Part shown: positions 35,858-45,229 of the stretch, in pieces
Numbering within the stretch: position 1 is the first letter of the stretch
Layout: every line of letters begins with the position of its first letter
Assembly (NCBI RefSeq): GCF_963677005.1
Contig: NZ_OY781616.1
Location: 3,954,501-4,018,500, forward strand
DNA: 64,000 nt
Source of the DNA: Maridesulfovibrio sp.
Lineage (GTDB): Bacteria > Desulfobacterota > Desulfovibrionia > Desulfovibrionales > Desulfovibrionaceae
Direction: 5' to 3'
Translations under genes and position numbers: made by a program
The notes under the pieces: generated by a model
Databases searched by the model: none
The model's input: the letters and a program-made list of their open reading frames with translations, nothing else
Told to the model about the DNA's origin: nothing

Positions 35858-36628
35858 TTACATTCCAAAACCGTAGATATCGAAATTGAAATACTTGGAA
35901 GCTATTTTTTTGTAAGTTCCGTTCTTCAATATTGTAGCCAAAGCTTCATCCAACTGCTTTTTCAGTTCGACATCACCTTTTCGTACCGCGATACCGATGC
36001 CTTCTCCTATATACTGCGAGTCTCTAACGGGGTCTCCGGAAATTTGCAATTCCTTTGCTTCCGGTTTTTTGAGCCATTGGTTCATAAAGTAGCTCTGGGC
36101 AAGATAGGTATCGATGCGGCCGGCCAGAAGGTCCAGGAGACCCCGGTTGTCATCGTCATAATAGACCACATCAACGCCGGGGTATGTGTTTTCAATATAG
36201 GAACTCCAGGTAGTGGAGCGCTGCACGCCGACCCGTTTACCCTCCAGTCCCTCTTTCGAAATGACCATGCCGGAGCCCTTTCTTGTTACGTAGCTGCCGC
36301 TTTCTTCATAATACTTTTTGGTGAACGCTACGGACTGTTTTCGTTCTTCCGTGATGGACATGCTGGCCATGACCATATCCACCTTGCGGGCCAGAAGGCC
36401 GGTGATTATACCGTCCCAGTCCAGAACCACGAATTTGCACTCACGTCCGATTATCGCGCAAATCTGCTTGGCAAGGTCTACTTCAAATCCTTTGGGAGTT
36501 CCCTGGCTGTCCACATAATTGAAAGGCGGATACTGACCCTCTATGGCTATTTTCAGGGGGGCCTGCGCCATGGCGCTTCCTGCAGACAGAACAATAAGCA
36601 TAAATACGAGTACTGCTATTTTTTGCAT
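35858..36628 (-). CDS. Periplasmic amino acid-binding protein (ArgT/HisJ-like)
   Basis: 256 residues. Signal peptide about 1-21 ('MQKIAVLVFMLIVLSAGSAMA'-type, cleavage after AMA). The mature part begins 'APLKIAIEGQYPPFNYVD', the family 3 motif that cradles the ligand's carboxylate and amine, and has 'GFEVDLAKQIC' and 'VDMVMASMSITEERK'. The pattern fits lysine/arginine/histidine-binding proteins. I choose ATG 36628 because AAGGATAAGAG precedes it; an upstream in-frame ATG at 36655 is less likely. Confidence 0.9.
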   Translation of the reverse strand: MQKIAVLVFMLIVLSAGSAMAQAPLKIAIEGQYPPFNYVDSQGTPKGFEVDLAKQICAIIGRECKFVVLDWDGIITGLLARKVDMVMASMSITEERKQSVAFTKKYYEESGSYVTRKGSGMVISKEGLEGKRVGVQRSTTWSSYIENTYPGVDVVYYDDDNRGLLDLLAGRIDTYLAQSYFMNQWLKKPEAKELQISGDPVRDSQYIGEGIGIAVRKGDVELKKQLDEALATILKNGTYKKIASKYFNFDIYGFGM

Positions 36629-37690
36629 TCTCTTATCCTTTTTTTGTTGCGGCATTCCCTTGTTAAAAGGAATGTCATTATATTTTAGGCTATTGTGGCC
36701 GTGAACCTATGCCGCTCTTTTGGAGACAATCAGTTAAGCCGCAAAGACATTTTCTTGAAAATTGATTTCGAATTTAGCCGGTGACAGTCTTTCATGTCGG
36801 AACTCGTTTTTCGCGATTGTCGCAGGGCCCGATATACTGCTGTGGAAGAATCCGGGATGCTCTGCAATTCAGGCATGATTACTGGACTGATAGCTGCTTA
36901 AAAGGGCTGTGCTACGTTCATATTCCAGATCGTAATTTAGACGCTTGGATTTGGGCATCCGCTTTTTCTGTGAAATTCTGTCGGACTTAAACCAGTGCTT
37001 ACAACCTTGTAGCAAAACCACTTCTTTCCACATTACAGGCAAAAAAAACTCGGTTGAATATCAATTAGTATATTAAAGTTGCCTAATCCTCTTTTGTTAG
37101 CCTCAAAAAAGCATGTTTTGAGCAGAATAGGTCTATTTTAAAAGCAATCGAATTTCTCAAAGTGACTCAAAGCCTGGTCCCTATTAACACACCAGCCGCC
37201 GCCGTCCTTCCTCCAAAAGTCTGATTGACGAGGGCTTTTCTTGGGTAAATTTTTGCCACTCAGATATTTTTATCACCTGCATACATAGATTGGGCTTCAT
37301 TATGCTGAAATTTCAGGAGGAGTTTAACTCTTTTTGTCCGTTTTCTGTGGCTTTGTAAATTCGTGAAATTGCGGTCGCTGCTTATATAATGCTGTAAGTT
37401 ACATGATTTGCGGTATCTTTTCGAGGTGGGTAATAAAAATCATCGGTGCGGAAATCTTGGCAGGGTTTATTGAGGCAGAGAGTCTTGTGCGTAAAAAAAA
37501 TGGTGCTTACTGGTGCCGTCGAAGATAAAATCGGTTATTTGGGGGCCCTAGGGGGGGGGGCTGGATGATAACGGCATGACGCTTACAAGGTCTTAATGGG
37601 CGGAGGAAAAGTACTATTTTTATCTTCCTCCGCCCTCTTTCTTTTGGTGATCTTTCCGGGAAAAGTCATCCCGGTGAAGGCAGATCTCCG
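36629..37690. other. 1.06-kb stretch without a convincing gene
   Basis: No open frame with a ribosome-binding site and recognisable protein is present on either strand. It holds a run of ten G at 37551-37560 and a hairpin at 37598-37635 (GGGCGGAGGAA / TTCCTCCGCCC, T-rich tail on the + strand) that could end transcripts from the left. It may contain decayed coding DNA. Confidence 0.6.
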
Positions 37691-38425
37691 CTATTTTTTA
37701 TATTTTGTCTTCCATATGTTCATTATTTCAGCTGTTGTCGGAGTAAAACCGAAATATGTTCTATGGTTTTTCAAATAGGACTCTGTTGCCTCTTTTGTGT
37801 AGCTGGATGAGCCGTCAACGGGCATAATGGAGTAATACCCTTTGAAATATCCTGTTTTAGCAGTACTTCCCACGCATACATCCGTGATGTATCCGGTCGA
37901 GATAATGGTTTTGATGCCCTTTGCCTGCAGATATGCATCCAACTGAGTGTTGATAAAAGCGCTGTAACTGTTTTTTATGACTTCCGGCTCACTGGTAAGA
38001 CGCTTCACCATCCCCTTGTAGTATTCCTGACCGTAGCTTCCCGGAGCACAGAGAAAATCTGCTTTATTGGGCATTTGTCCCTTTTTTCTTGAAATGTTTC
38101 CGACCATATAGGGGGGCAGGGAGTCGGCAGGTGAATGACTGCTTTTAATCCATATTACGGTTGCTCCAGCCTGACGGGCTGCTTCGATAAACTTGTTCAG
38201 AACCGGAACGTTGGCTTGAAGAGTTTTCACCGGCAGGCCTGCCTTTCCGAGCATACCGTCATCGGCGACATAATCATTTTGCGTGTCAACAACGAGAACG
38301 GCGCAAACATCAGGTGAGACCTGTTCCTCCAGAGTTGTAAGGAAATGATTGTCCCCGAACGCGTTGGAAACAGTAAAATTTAATAATAGAAGGAAAAGTG
38401 TGATGGTTGTTGCTTTCAATTTCAT
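37691..38425 (-). CDS. Exported isochorismatase-family hydrolase
   Basis: 244 residues. Signal peptide about 1-21, then an isochorismatase-like cysteine hydrolase domain with catalytic Asp47 ('LVVDTQNDYV'), Lys94 ('IWIKSSHS') and Cys184 ('YITDVCVGSTA'), the nicotinamidase triad. Export is unusual for this family, which is mostly cytoplasmic. The start ATG 38425 follows GAGGATGAT; a longer in-frame upstream extension lacks a site. Substrate unknown (an amide or N-carbamoyl compound in the periplasm). Confidence 0.85.
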   Translation of the reverse strand: MKLKATTITLFLLLLNFTVSNAFGDNHFLTTLEEQVSPDVCAVLVVDTQNDYVADDGMLGKAGLPVKTLQANVPVLNKFIEAARQAGATVIWIKSSHSPADSLPPYMVGNISRKKGQMPNKADFLCAPGSYGQEYYKGMVKRLTSEPEVIKNSYSAFINTQLDAYLQAKGIKTIISTGYITDVCVGSTAKTGYFKGYYSIMPVDGSSSYTKEATESYLKNHRTYFGFTPTTAEIMNIWKTKYKK

Positions 38426-38753
38426 ATCATCCTCTTTTTGCGAGATATTTAAAGTGATCAGGATTGTCTGTAACTGCCTTTTCCTGCCTTGATTTTTTGC
38501 CGACGTGTGCACTGCGACCGGTAAAAAGGCAAAAAAAAAGCTATCTCAAATACAATGACAACGCTTTCCTCATGAAAAAGAACTCATGGAGGTGCGTACA
38601 TAGCATTTGAAATAGCGGTCATGTCGGGCTCTCTTGCGAGCTCCCTCAGCCAACTGTGGATACTCTTCTATCTGACGGATTACACAGATGTCAATAGCTG
38701 TCTTTGGGGTGTGCGGAAAACCCGCATGTTTTTGCAGTATTGTATTTTTGATT
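38426..38753. other. Intergenic region
   Basis: 328 bp before the isochorismatase-type gene; no gene seen. Confidence 0.5.
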
Positions 38754-39113
38754 TTATATGGAGGGCAACAGCTCCTCAACGCTTCTGTCTAACAGCACGG
38801 CACACATCGACATTTCCGATTTGGGATCATAATCCTTTAAAACCGCTAAGGGTTCGAAAGAAAGGAAGTTTTCAAGTTCCTGTTTAAACATGTTTTTGAA
38901 CTGCATGAGCAGCGCAAGATCCATCATTCTGGTTGTGAATCGATCCGTTTCATCAAGGGAGTTAAGAGCCGGTACACGTTTGTTATGGGCAATAATGATT
39001 ATTTTATCCTGAAAAAACTCAACCTTTTGCCAGCGTAACCCCTGGCCGAAGATGGATATATTAACGGCATTGTGCAGCTTCATTATTTCCTGTTTAAAGT
39101 CTCCTGCGAGCAT
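38754..39113 (-). CDS. DUF2294/MpsC-like protein
   Basis: 119 residues. The pattern of a beta strand followed by 'IIIIAHNKRVPALNSLDETDRFT' and a long amphipathic helix ('MQFKNMFKQELENFLSFEPLAVLKDY') and the closing strand fits the DUF2294 family (PF10057, also named MpsC). It lacks membrane segments. AGGAATC precedes the ATG. In other bacteria MpsC is encoded with MpsA/MpsB membrane proteins of a sodium-linked system, which are not here. Confidence 0.6.
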   Translation of the reverse strand: MLAGDFKQEIMKLHNAVNISIFGQGLRWQKVEFFQDKIIIIAHNKRVPALNSLDETDRFTTRMMDLALLMQFKNMFKQELENFLSFEPLAVLKDYDPKSEMSMCAVLLDRSVEELLPSI

Positions 39114-39435
39114 AAAATGATTCCTGTTATGTGGTGGTAAAAAGTTGTAAGAATCAGGTATTGTTTATATTGCTGCTGATTCAGGCTGGAAATGCTTTTC
39201 AGTCTTGCCCTGTGAAAATTGGAGAGTGGCCTGCATGGACTATACTGGCAGTCAAATAAATTTCACATAAACCTGTTGGCGAATGTTTCTAACCGAGGTC
39301 TTACTTTTCGTCCTGTTTCATGCCTTCTTCTTGTCCCGAATTGGGGAAAGAGTCAATTTGTCCACATGAAATTACGTTTTTGTGATTTAGCTGTGATTCA
39401 AAGGTTAGAGACGATAAAGAGTGAGAGGCTGATGG
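39114..39435. other. Intergenic region
   Basis: 322 bp between the MpsC-like gene and the EamA gene end; nothing recognised. Confidence 0.5.
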
Positions 39436-40371
39436 CTAAATCCGTTTCCTGAATCTGTTTCGAAATATGATCATGGAGACTCCCAAGAGGACAAAAACGC
39501 TGCCGAGCAAAAACATTGGTGTAATGCGTTCGCCTAGCAGCAGATATGCGAATATCCCTGAGAATAAGGGGATGAACAAGGATATTGTAGAGGTCATGAT
39601 AGCCGGTAAGCGGTTGGATAAAACGGCAAACCCCAAAGTAGGAATTGCTGTCGACAGGATGCCGAGAGCCAGAAAAATAACAATTGAGTTGAAATCCGGT
39701 TCTATATGCATGGTTGATGGTTGCAGGAAGGAAATCAGGCCCGCCCCCAGTCCTCCGATGAAAAAGGTCAGGAACGTAACTGTCTTTGCATTCAGAATGA
39801 TAGTCTTCTGCGATAGCCGTTGGTAAAAGTGGGCGTATAAAGCCGTTAACATCGCAGCGAAAAGAGCCATACTCCGTCCGATAAAGCTGTGCAGCGTAGA
39901 GTTTCCGGTAAGAGAGATTCCCGGTGAGAGTATTACGGCTATCCCCACAACAGCCAGCGTCGCGCCGAGGATTGCCGCTTTTGGTGGCTGTGGGCCAAGT
40001 ATTTTCTCTATTGCCAGCACAAATAATGGAGGCGTGCTCAACAGGAGCGCTACATCCGCAACCGGGGCCATTTGAAATGCCGTAGTCGCCATAAGGTAAT
40101 ATCCGGCTAGAAGCGTGGCCAGTAGGTAGCTTTCAGGTCTGGCAAGAGTGTTTCTGCATAGTTTCTGACGTGAGCCGGAAAGGAATCCGGGCAGAATGGC
40201 CACGGGAAGGGCTATCAGGAGTCTAGCCGCAGTAATGGTCGCAGGATGCCGCGGGGGAAGCAGGCGTACAAATACCCCGGTCATGCCCCAGGCCATGGCT
40301 GTAACTGCTGCCAGAGTGAACGAGGTCAAATCCACATCATGCCTTGCGTTCGAACTTAATTTGTCAGGCAT
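39436..40371 (-). CDS. EamA/DMT-family transporter
   Basis: 311 residues with ten membrane helices in two EamA repeats ('AVTAMAWGMTGVFVRLLPP' starts the first, 'ALFAAMLTALYAHFYQRLS' the second). Members export metabolites or drugs. The start ATG 40371 lies inside the end of the TetR gene (8-nt overlap) with AAGGATC ahead, so the two are translationally coupled. The regulator probably controls this exporter. An in-frame extension upstream belongs to the overlapping TetR gene. Confidence 0.85.
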   Translation of the reverse strand: MPDKLSSNARHDVDLTSFTLAAVTAMAWGMTGVFVRLLPPRHPATITAARLLIALPVAILPGFLSGSRQKLCRNTLARPESYLLATLLAGYYLMATTAFQMAPVADVALLLSTPPLFVLAIEKILGPQPPKAAILGATLAVVGIAVILSPGISLTGNSTLHSFIGRSMALFAAMLTALYAHFYQRLSQKTIILNAKTVTFLTFFIGGLGAGLISFLQPSTMHIEPDFNSIVIFLALGILSTAIPTLGFAVLSNRLPAIMTSTISLFIPLFSGIFAYLLLGERITPMFLLGSVFVLLGVSMIIFRNRFRKRI

Positions 40372-40972
40372 TGCATTGAGATCCTTGAAGTTCAATATTA
40401 TCAAGCATGGCGGCAATGATTCTTTTGGCGGAATGAACTTTGCTGCTGTCTCCATCAAGTCCGGAACACACCATGGCGCCCTCAAGAATAAAAGAGAATG
40501 TTTCGGCAATCTCAGCGGCCTGTTCCTTAGTGACTGACGGTAGTTCCAGAACATGCTTTTCAAATAGGGATTTTACCATTGTCTTGTGCTTTCTGATCGC
40601 ATCTCGCGTAGGGGAGTCCAATTCCAGTTCTGCCGCCGCGTTCATCATACCGCAACCTCTGAAACCATGTGCCGCATATTCAATGTCGGCGTGGTCTATA
40701 TATGCGTCAATCACTGCGAGTACGCGTTCTTTGGGATTTATGGCGGTATCTTCCCTACGGGAATAGATGGCTGTCCATTCATTGTCCCGTTCCTCTATGT
40801 AGGCAGCGACCAACTCCGCTTTTGAAGAGAAGTTGTTGTATAAACTCATTTTTGCGACGCCTGCTTGTTTTGTGATGGTGTCTATGCCTGTGGCGGTGAT
40901 GCCCTTGGTATAGAATAATTCTCGTGCAGCAGTGAGCAGGCGTTCGCGTGCGGTAGGTGTTTTTTTCTGCAT
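40364..40972 (-). CDS. TetR-family regulator upstream of the EamA exporter
   Basis: 202 residues. The N-terminal helix-turn-helix is 'ATGIDTITKQAGVAKMSLYNNFSSKAELVAAYIE' (about 25-60). GAGGTTAGCC precedes the ATG. A palindrome at 40990-41005, 17 bp before the start, is its likely operator. Confidence 0.88.
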   Translation of the reverse strand: MQKKTPTARERLLTAARELFYTKGITATGIDTITKQAGVAKMSLYNNFSSKAELVAAYIEERDNEWTAIYSRREDTAINPKERVLAVIDAYIDHADIEYAAHGFRGCGMMNAAAELELDSPTRDAIRKHKTMVKSLFEKHVLELPSVTKEQAAEIAETFSFILEGAMVCSGLDGDSSKVHSAKRIIAAMLDNIELQGSQCNA

Positions 40973-40989
40973 TGGCTAACCTCTTATTA

Positions 40990-41005
40990 TGTAGATCGGT
41001 CTACA
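40990..41005. promoter_or_regulatory. Candidate operator of the TetR-EamA operon
   Basis: TGTAGA-N4-TCTACA palindrome just before the TetR start. Its half-sites match, in inverted order, those of the other TetR operators at 31177-31221 (TCTACA-N2-TGTAGA), a shared feature of related regulators. Confidence 0.6.
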
Positions 41006-41401
41006 CATTATCTTGATCAGCAAATGGAATCAACTGCAAATGTATGTCTGAGGTTGACGCCGAGATGTGGAGGAAAAAAAGGTCTGGTTAAAATCTCACC
41101 ATTTCCCTTTTGCCTGTTTATCCCGCAAATATTGTTTCGATTAAAGCAATGTCTGCAAATATAAATAGTTGGGAGATGTTTACGGATATGCAGACAGTCT
41201 TAGTTATTCTTGCATTATTTTCTGTGTTTATATAGCCTGTTAATCATCAACATAACGCAAAAGATATCCGTCAGGAACACAGACCCTGACTGGAATTCAA
41301 GCTTTTGGGGATAATCAATCCACTGAAATCCTATACCTCAGGCCGGATTGCAGATACCGGTCCCAGGATCGAATAAAACCATAAACCAACGAGGAAAGGA
41401 A
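41006..41401. other. Intergenic region
   Basis: 396 bp without a recognisable gene, AT-rich in the middle (41090-41260). Confidence 0.5.
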
Positions 41402-41638
41402 ATGAGCAGGGAACAGGATAAGAACAAATTGATTTACATAGGTTACCATCCACGGACGCATGACGGCAGTTCTCCACTGGCGCACAGTCTCAGTGAAGCC
41501 GTTGCATTAAAAGACGCCTTCAATAAAGAGCAGGGAGAGGGTAAGCTGCGTGCCGAGTTGTTTGAAATAGCCTACACAGATACTTGTGCGGTTGCCGTTA
41601 TGGAAACAACAATCGGAAAAGTCTGGCAGTACCTATAG
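41402..41638 (+). CDS. Small hypothetical protein, 78 aa
   Basis: The start ATG follows AGGAAAGGAA. The protein is soluble, about 78 residues, with a beta strand 'KLIYIGYHPRTHDG' at the N-terminus and a central helix; two histidines and a cysteine but no metal motif. Family not recognised. A hairpin with a T-rich tail lies about 110 bp downstream. Confidence 0.6.
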   Translation: MSREQDKNKLIYIGYHPRTHDGSSPLAHSLSEAVALKDAFNKEQGEGKLRAELFEIAYTDTCAVAVMETTIGKVWQYL

Positions 41639-41746
41639 TCCCCTCCGGGATTTTTCAAACCGTTTTTGCAGTAGTTTCGCCTTATACCAATCTCGTAGAA
41701 ATTTTAATACAGGGGGCTTTCCGGTTCCCATTCCCTATGCATTTCG

Positions 41747-41788
41747 GCCCGGAATCTGTTTGACGGATTCCGGGCTGCGTTTGTTTTA
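41747..41788 (+). terminator. Rho-independent terminator
   Basis: Perfect 10-bp stem GCCCGGAATC / GATTCCGGGC with a T-rich tail. Confidence 0.65.
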
Positions 41789-42065
41789 TACAGAGATGCC
41801 CAAAACGGGCTCCTGCCTGATTGCTCAAAGCTCCAGCCGTTTCTTTTGATTTCCTCTGTCCGCTCATAACCCGCACTCGCAGGCGATGGTTTCCAAGGTT
41901 TTGAAATCATTATGTCTGCATTAAGACGACTTTCATTTTGTGATGCGATTGTGCTGTTGCCTTGGCGGAGCAAAGCACTAGATGAACTTCTTCTCTACGA
42001 CTGTTCAGAATCAAGATCAAAAAAGTGATCGTTCCATCTGCTTTGTTGCTCAGGGTATCATTTCC

Positions 42066-42089
42066 TGTAGGTGTTTTGACGGACAGACA
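42066..42089 (+). repeat. 24-bp repeat, copy 1
   Basis: 22 of 24 positions match the copy at 42648-42671 (cores TGTAGGTGT and CGGACAGACA). It lies 117 bp upstream of the gene at 42206. Confidence 0.6.
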
Positions 42090-42205
42090 GGAAAGGTGTG
42101 TTGTTGTTAAACTTGAAACCAAGTTGAAGTTTAACCGGGTACTTGTGTTGAATGGCAACATATTTAGTCGATTGGCAAAATGTAATTAAATAGCAGGAGA
42201 TAATT

Positions 42206-42592
42206 TTGAACATAGATAAAATTAAAAATGTATTGGCTGAAGAAGGCTTCCGTCCTGAAGTAGATGAAGATGGCGATCTTCTTTTTAAATACGAAGGGAG
42301 CACTTATTTTATAGATACTGAAGATGACGATAAATATTTTATTAAAATTGTTCTCCCTAACTTCTGGGAAATAGAGAGTGAAGAGGAAAGAAATCTCGCT
42401 TCTAAAGTAGCTCTGGAAACGACAGCATCGGTTAAGGCAGCAAAAGTATTTCCGGTAAATGATGATATGTGGGCTGCTGTTGAGTTCTTTCTGCCGAATG
42501 AAGAGGCTTTGGCTCCGATTCTATCAAGATTATTAGATGTAGTAAGTGGAACTGCAGGCATGTTTGCAGAAGGCATGCAGGCTGAATCCTAA
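42206..42592 (+). CDS. YbjN-like (T3SS-chaperone-fold) protein
   Basis: 128 residues, acidic, starting with TTG 6 nt after AGGAG. A helix, the hairpin 'DEDGDLLFKYEGSTYFID', a further strand and a central helix with 'ALETTASVKAAKVFPV' match YbjN-type proteins that share the fold of type III secretion chaperones. Such proteins act as small molecular chaperones or regulators. Function here unknown. Confidence 0.55.
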   Translation: MNIDKIKNVLAEEGFRPEVDEDGDLLFKYEGSTYFIDTEDDDKYFIKIVLPNFWEIESEEERNLASKVALETTASVKAAKVFPVNDDMWAAVEFFLPNEEALAPILSRLLDVVSGTAGMFAEGMQAES

Positions 42593-42647
42593 TTAACCCT
42601 CTAATAAGTATGTCTAAATCTGGCCTTGTGGAGCATAACTTCGCCCA

Positions 42648-42671
42648 TGTAGGTGTATTGGCGGACAGACA
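42648..42671 (+). repeat. 24-bp repeat, copy 2
   Basis: Matches 42066-42089 and lies 127 bp upstream of the gene at 42798. Confidence 0.6.
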
Positions 42672-42797
42672 CAAGCAGAATTTTAGACTAATCGCAATTT
42701 AGCGGTTTATGCTGATAGGAACAGTCTGTTCAACAGGTTCTGCCGTAAAACCTGTGTCGGGCACGGCTTGTAACAAACTTAACTTTAAGGATTGAAG

Positions 42798-43163
42798 ATG
42801 AGAATACTTACATTAATATTTTCGGCAGTTTTGCTTTGTACTCTTCTGGTTTCTGCTGCCCAGGCAAATGATCTTTGCACGGGTAAGGAAGGGACCTGGA
42901 TTGTCGCTCCTACTCAGGATCCCAACTTCGGCAATTTTTACCTCGGCGGTATGTGTGATAACAACTCATGCTACCATGTAACTATTTCCACCGATGCCAA
43001 TGGCGAAGAAATGGTCGGTCTGGCATTCACCTGCGAAGATATCGGTGACGGTTCCAAGGAAAAACTCTGGGTTTTTGTTGATGTGGAAACCGGCGAGAAG
43101 CAGGAAGTGCAGGCTACGCTGCAGGATGTGAACACTATCCTGCATGACGCCCTTAACCAGTAG
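42798..43163 (+). CDS. Small secreted protein, 121 aa, with cysteines
   Basis: AAGGATTGAAG precedes ATG 42798. A signal peptide of about 24 residues ends in 'AAQA'. The mature part has four cysteines ('DLCTGKEG', 'GMCDNNSCYHV', 'FTCEDIG'), spaced to form two disulfides, and a strand-rich core. Family not recognised. A terminator follows. Confidence 0.65.
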   Translation: MRILTLIFSAVLLCTLLVSAAQANDLCTGKEGTWIVAPTQDPNFGNFYLGGMCDNNSCYHVTISTDANGEEMVGLAFTCEDIGDGSKEKLWVFVDVETGEKQEVQATLQDVNTILHDALNQ

Positions 43164-43261
43164 TTTCCAGGAGGCCTGCCGGAACTCAGGCTGCCTTTCG
43201 TAACTGCCTTCATTCTAACTCCCGAACCGAGTTGGTGGCTATTGAAGATACGTTATGTATG

Positions 43262-43294
43262 ATTGAGGGGGAAGGACTCCCCCTCAATTTTGAT
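43262..43294 (+). terminator. Rho-independent terminator
   Basis: Perfect 11-bp stem ATTGAGGGGGA / TCCCCCTCAAT with a short T tail. Confidence 0.75.
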
Positions 43295-43351
43295 AGAGAT
43301 GTCAGCAATTTTGTTGCTGGCAGATTCAGGTCTTATTTCGAACTGAGCCGA

Positions 43352-44197
43352 TCAGCTTTCTTCGCCCCAGGCCTTGGCGCTGCGTTCCACTTTTTTACGC
43401 ACGCTCTTCCAGTCCGTTTCATGGTTGAACATGGAATCCGGTAACGCGGCCAGCATTTTTTCATACAGGCCGAGTGGAACCGTGAAGGTCAATTCATCGG
43501 TCTTCATGAATTTCCTGGCCGAAGGATCAAGCCCGCCCAGTACAGCCTTTTCCAACCCCTGTTGCTGATAATAAAGAGGCCAGGCCAGAAGTCCGGTACA
43601 GCCCGCGCCGAAGGGGGAAACCACGCATTCCATGTCGCCGGTGGTGAATACGGTCTGGATGAAGAGTCCGGTCAGAATTTCGGGCCGGGCGAAGAAGATA
43701 ACGAATTCCGGCTTTTCGGCATCGGTGAAACTGGATAACGGTTTGAAGATACAGTATTTGCCGGTGGCCTCACGGGGGTTCACCTTGAGCATGAATTCGC
43801 GCATGGCATCGGGATTCGGCATGTACCTTTCGCCGTGAAGCGGTGTGCCCTCAAAACCCGTTGAAACATAATGCTCGATAAACCTGAGGTGAGGCTTCAT
43901 CATTGAGCAATAGTAAACGCCGCCGGGACATCCGTATTCTTCCGAGGAGATAAACGCCGCACTGCGTTTTTTTCTTGCCAGCCAGATATTGCCTATGACG
44001 CAGGAAAATGACTTCATTACTTCCTGCATGTCCAGTTGTCCGCTTTCTTCCAGTTCACGGGATATGGGAGTTCCTTTTTTCGGTCCGTAGGCGTTTTCCG
44101 GCAGGGTGTCGCTGTAGTAAACTCCGAAAGGCTCTTCTCCCAAGCCTAAATGCTCCATGAAGGTAGCGGTATCGTCAAGTATGGATTGCATAGCCAT
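43352..44197 (-). CDS. DUF169 domain protein
   Basis: 281 residues. AGGAGG is 7 nt before ATG 44197. 'EEPFGVYYSD' at the N-terminus, the 'CVIGNIWLARKKR' / 'EYGCPGGVYY' block, and 'IQTVFTTGDMECVVSPFGAGC' with conserved Cys and Gly match DUF169 (PF02596), whose members in anaerobes may bind a cofactor or iron. Function unknown. It is divergent from a LysR-type regulator gene, its likely controller. Confidence 0.75.
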   Translation of the reverse strand: MAMQSILDDTATFMEHLGLGEEPFGVYYSDTLPENAYGPKKGTPISRELEESGQLDMQEVMKSFSCVIGNIWLARKKRSAAFISSEEYGCPGGVYYCSMMKPHLRFIEHYVSTGFEGTPLHGERYMPNPDAMREFMLKVNPREATGKYCIFKPLSSFTDAEKPEFVIFFARPEILTGLFIQTVFTTGDMECVVSPFGAGCTGLLAWPLYYQQQGLEKAVLGGLDPSARKFMKTDELTFTVPLGLYEKMLAALPDSMFNHETDWKSVRKKVERSAKAWGEES

Positions 44198-44301
44198 ATT
44201 CTCCTCCTTTGTTTGGAAAATCGTGGCAGGTTGTCGCATAGACATATTGCCATCTGTTATGCCTTCTCATACCATGCTCACAAATAAAATAAACATACAT
44301 A

Positions 44302-45219
44302 ATGGAAATCTCTATCCCGGAAATGAGCATAATTATGCAGGATTTTTTTAATGACATTCCACTGCTGGTGGAAGTTGCGCGGCAGAAAAGTTTTACCAAG
44401 GCTTCGGAAATACTGGGAATAGGAACATCAACCCTGTCCCGGCGTATAAAAAAGCTGGAAGAAAGAATGGGGGCGGTTCTTTTTTACAGGGATACCCGCA
44501 ATGTCGAACTGACAGATAACGGGCAGATACTGCTTGATCGTTGCGAATTCATACTTGAGGAAACGCAGCGGACCTATGACGCAGTCGTCAACAACATGAA
44601 AAATCCTTCGGGGCTGATCCGAATCTGTATGTTCCGGGACCTGTATGACCGGAATATGAAGAAGGCGTTGCTTTGTTTTGCAGATAATTATCCGGATATA
44701 AGGATAGACCTTACCTGTGTGGAGCATCCGGTTGATCTGCGCACGGAACCGTATGATGCGGCTTTTCTCATCGGCCCTTCAATAGCACCGCCTCTTATTG
44801 CCAGAAAGCTGATGAGAATTGAGCCTTTTCTCTTTGCTTCACCGGAGCTTTTCAAACGCTATCCCATGCCGGTCACCCCCGAAGATCTGCATCATGTTCC
44901 CTGTATCGCGCTTGAGCGTTTCGGGAACCGCTGGCCCATGTTCGATGGCAAGCGGCAGGTCTCAATTCAGATACAGCCGAAGTACACTTTCAGCTCTGTT
45001 GAAATCTGTCGTGATTTTGCTCTTGCCGGACATGGGCTGACCCTGATCCGATGGCAGGAAGCGGACCAGTACGAAAAGGAGGGGAGACTGATAAAGGTAC
45101 TCCCGGAATGGAGCGGAGGTTTCGAGCATGATGTCCACGTGGTAACCGGTTCCCCTCAGCTTACGCAGAGGCTGCGTCTGTTTTTGGATCACATTCAGAA
45201 TTTTTACGATTCCCTGTAG
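44302..45219 (+). CDS. LysR-family transcriptional regulator
   Basis: About 295-305 residues. A helix-turn-helix ('KSFTKASEILGIGTSTLSRRIKKLEERMGAVLFYR') is followed by a LysR substrate-binding domain. Start uncertain: in-frame ATGs at 44302, 44323 and 44335; the last gives the usual LysR N-terminal length. It is divergent from the DUF169 gene across about 100 bp and convergent with the AraC-type gene. Confidence 0.85.
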   Translation: MEISIPEMSIIMQDFFNDIPLLVEVARQKSFTKASEILGIGTSTLSRRIKKLEERMGAVLFYRDTRNVELTDNGQILLDRCEFILEETQRTYDAVVNNMKNPSGLIRICMFRDLYDRNMKKALLCFADNYPDIRIDLTCVEHPVDLRTEPYDAAFLIGPSIAPPLIARKLMRIEPFLFASPELFKRYPMPVTPEDLHHVPCIALERFGNRWPMFDGKRQVSIQIQPKYTFSSVEICRDFALAGHGLTLIRWQEADQYEKEGRLIKVLPEWSGGFEHDVHVVTGSPQLTQRLRLFLDHIQNFYDSL

Positions 45220-45229
45220 CTGTGGACTC

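Larger units (their letters stand above)
41639..42205. other. Intergenic region with terminator and repeat element
   Basis: No gene recognised. Holds the terminator at 41747-41788 and the first copy of a 24-bp repeat at 42066-42089. Confidence 0.5.

Noticed and set aside
36781..36990. 69-codon open frame in the gene-free kilobase
   Set aside because: No ribosome-binding site and no family resemblance.
40371..40563. Upstream extension of the EamA transporter
   Set aside because: Overlaps the coding region of the TetR gene in another frame, and the ATG at 40371 has its own site.
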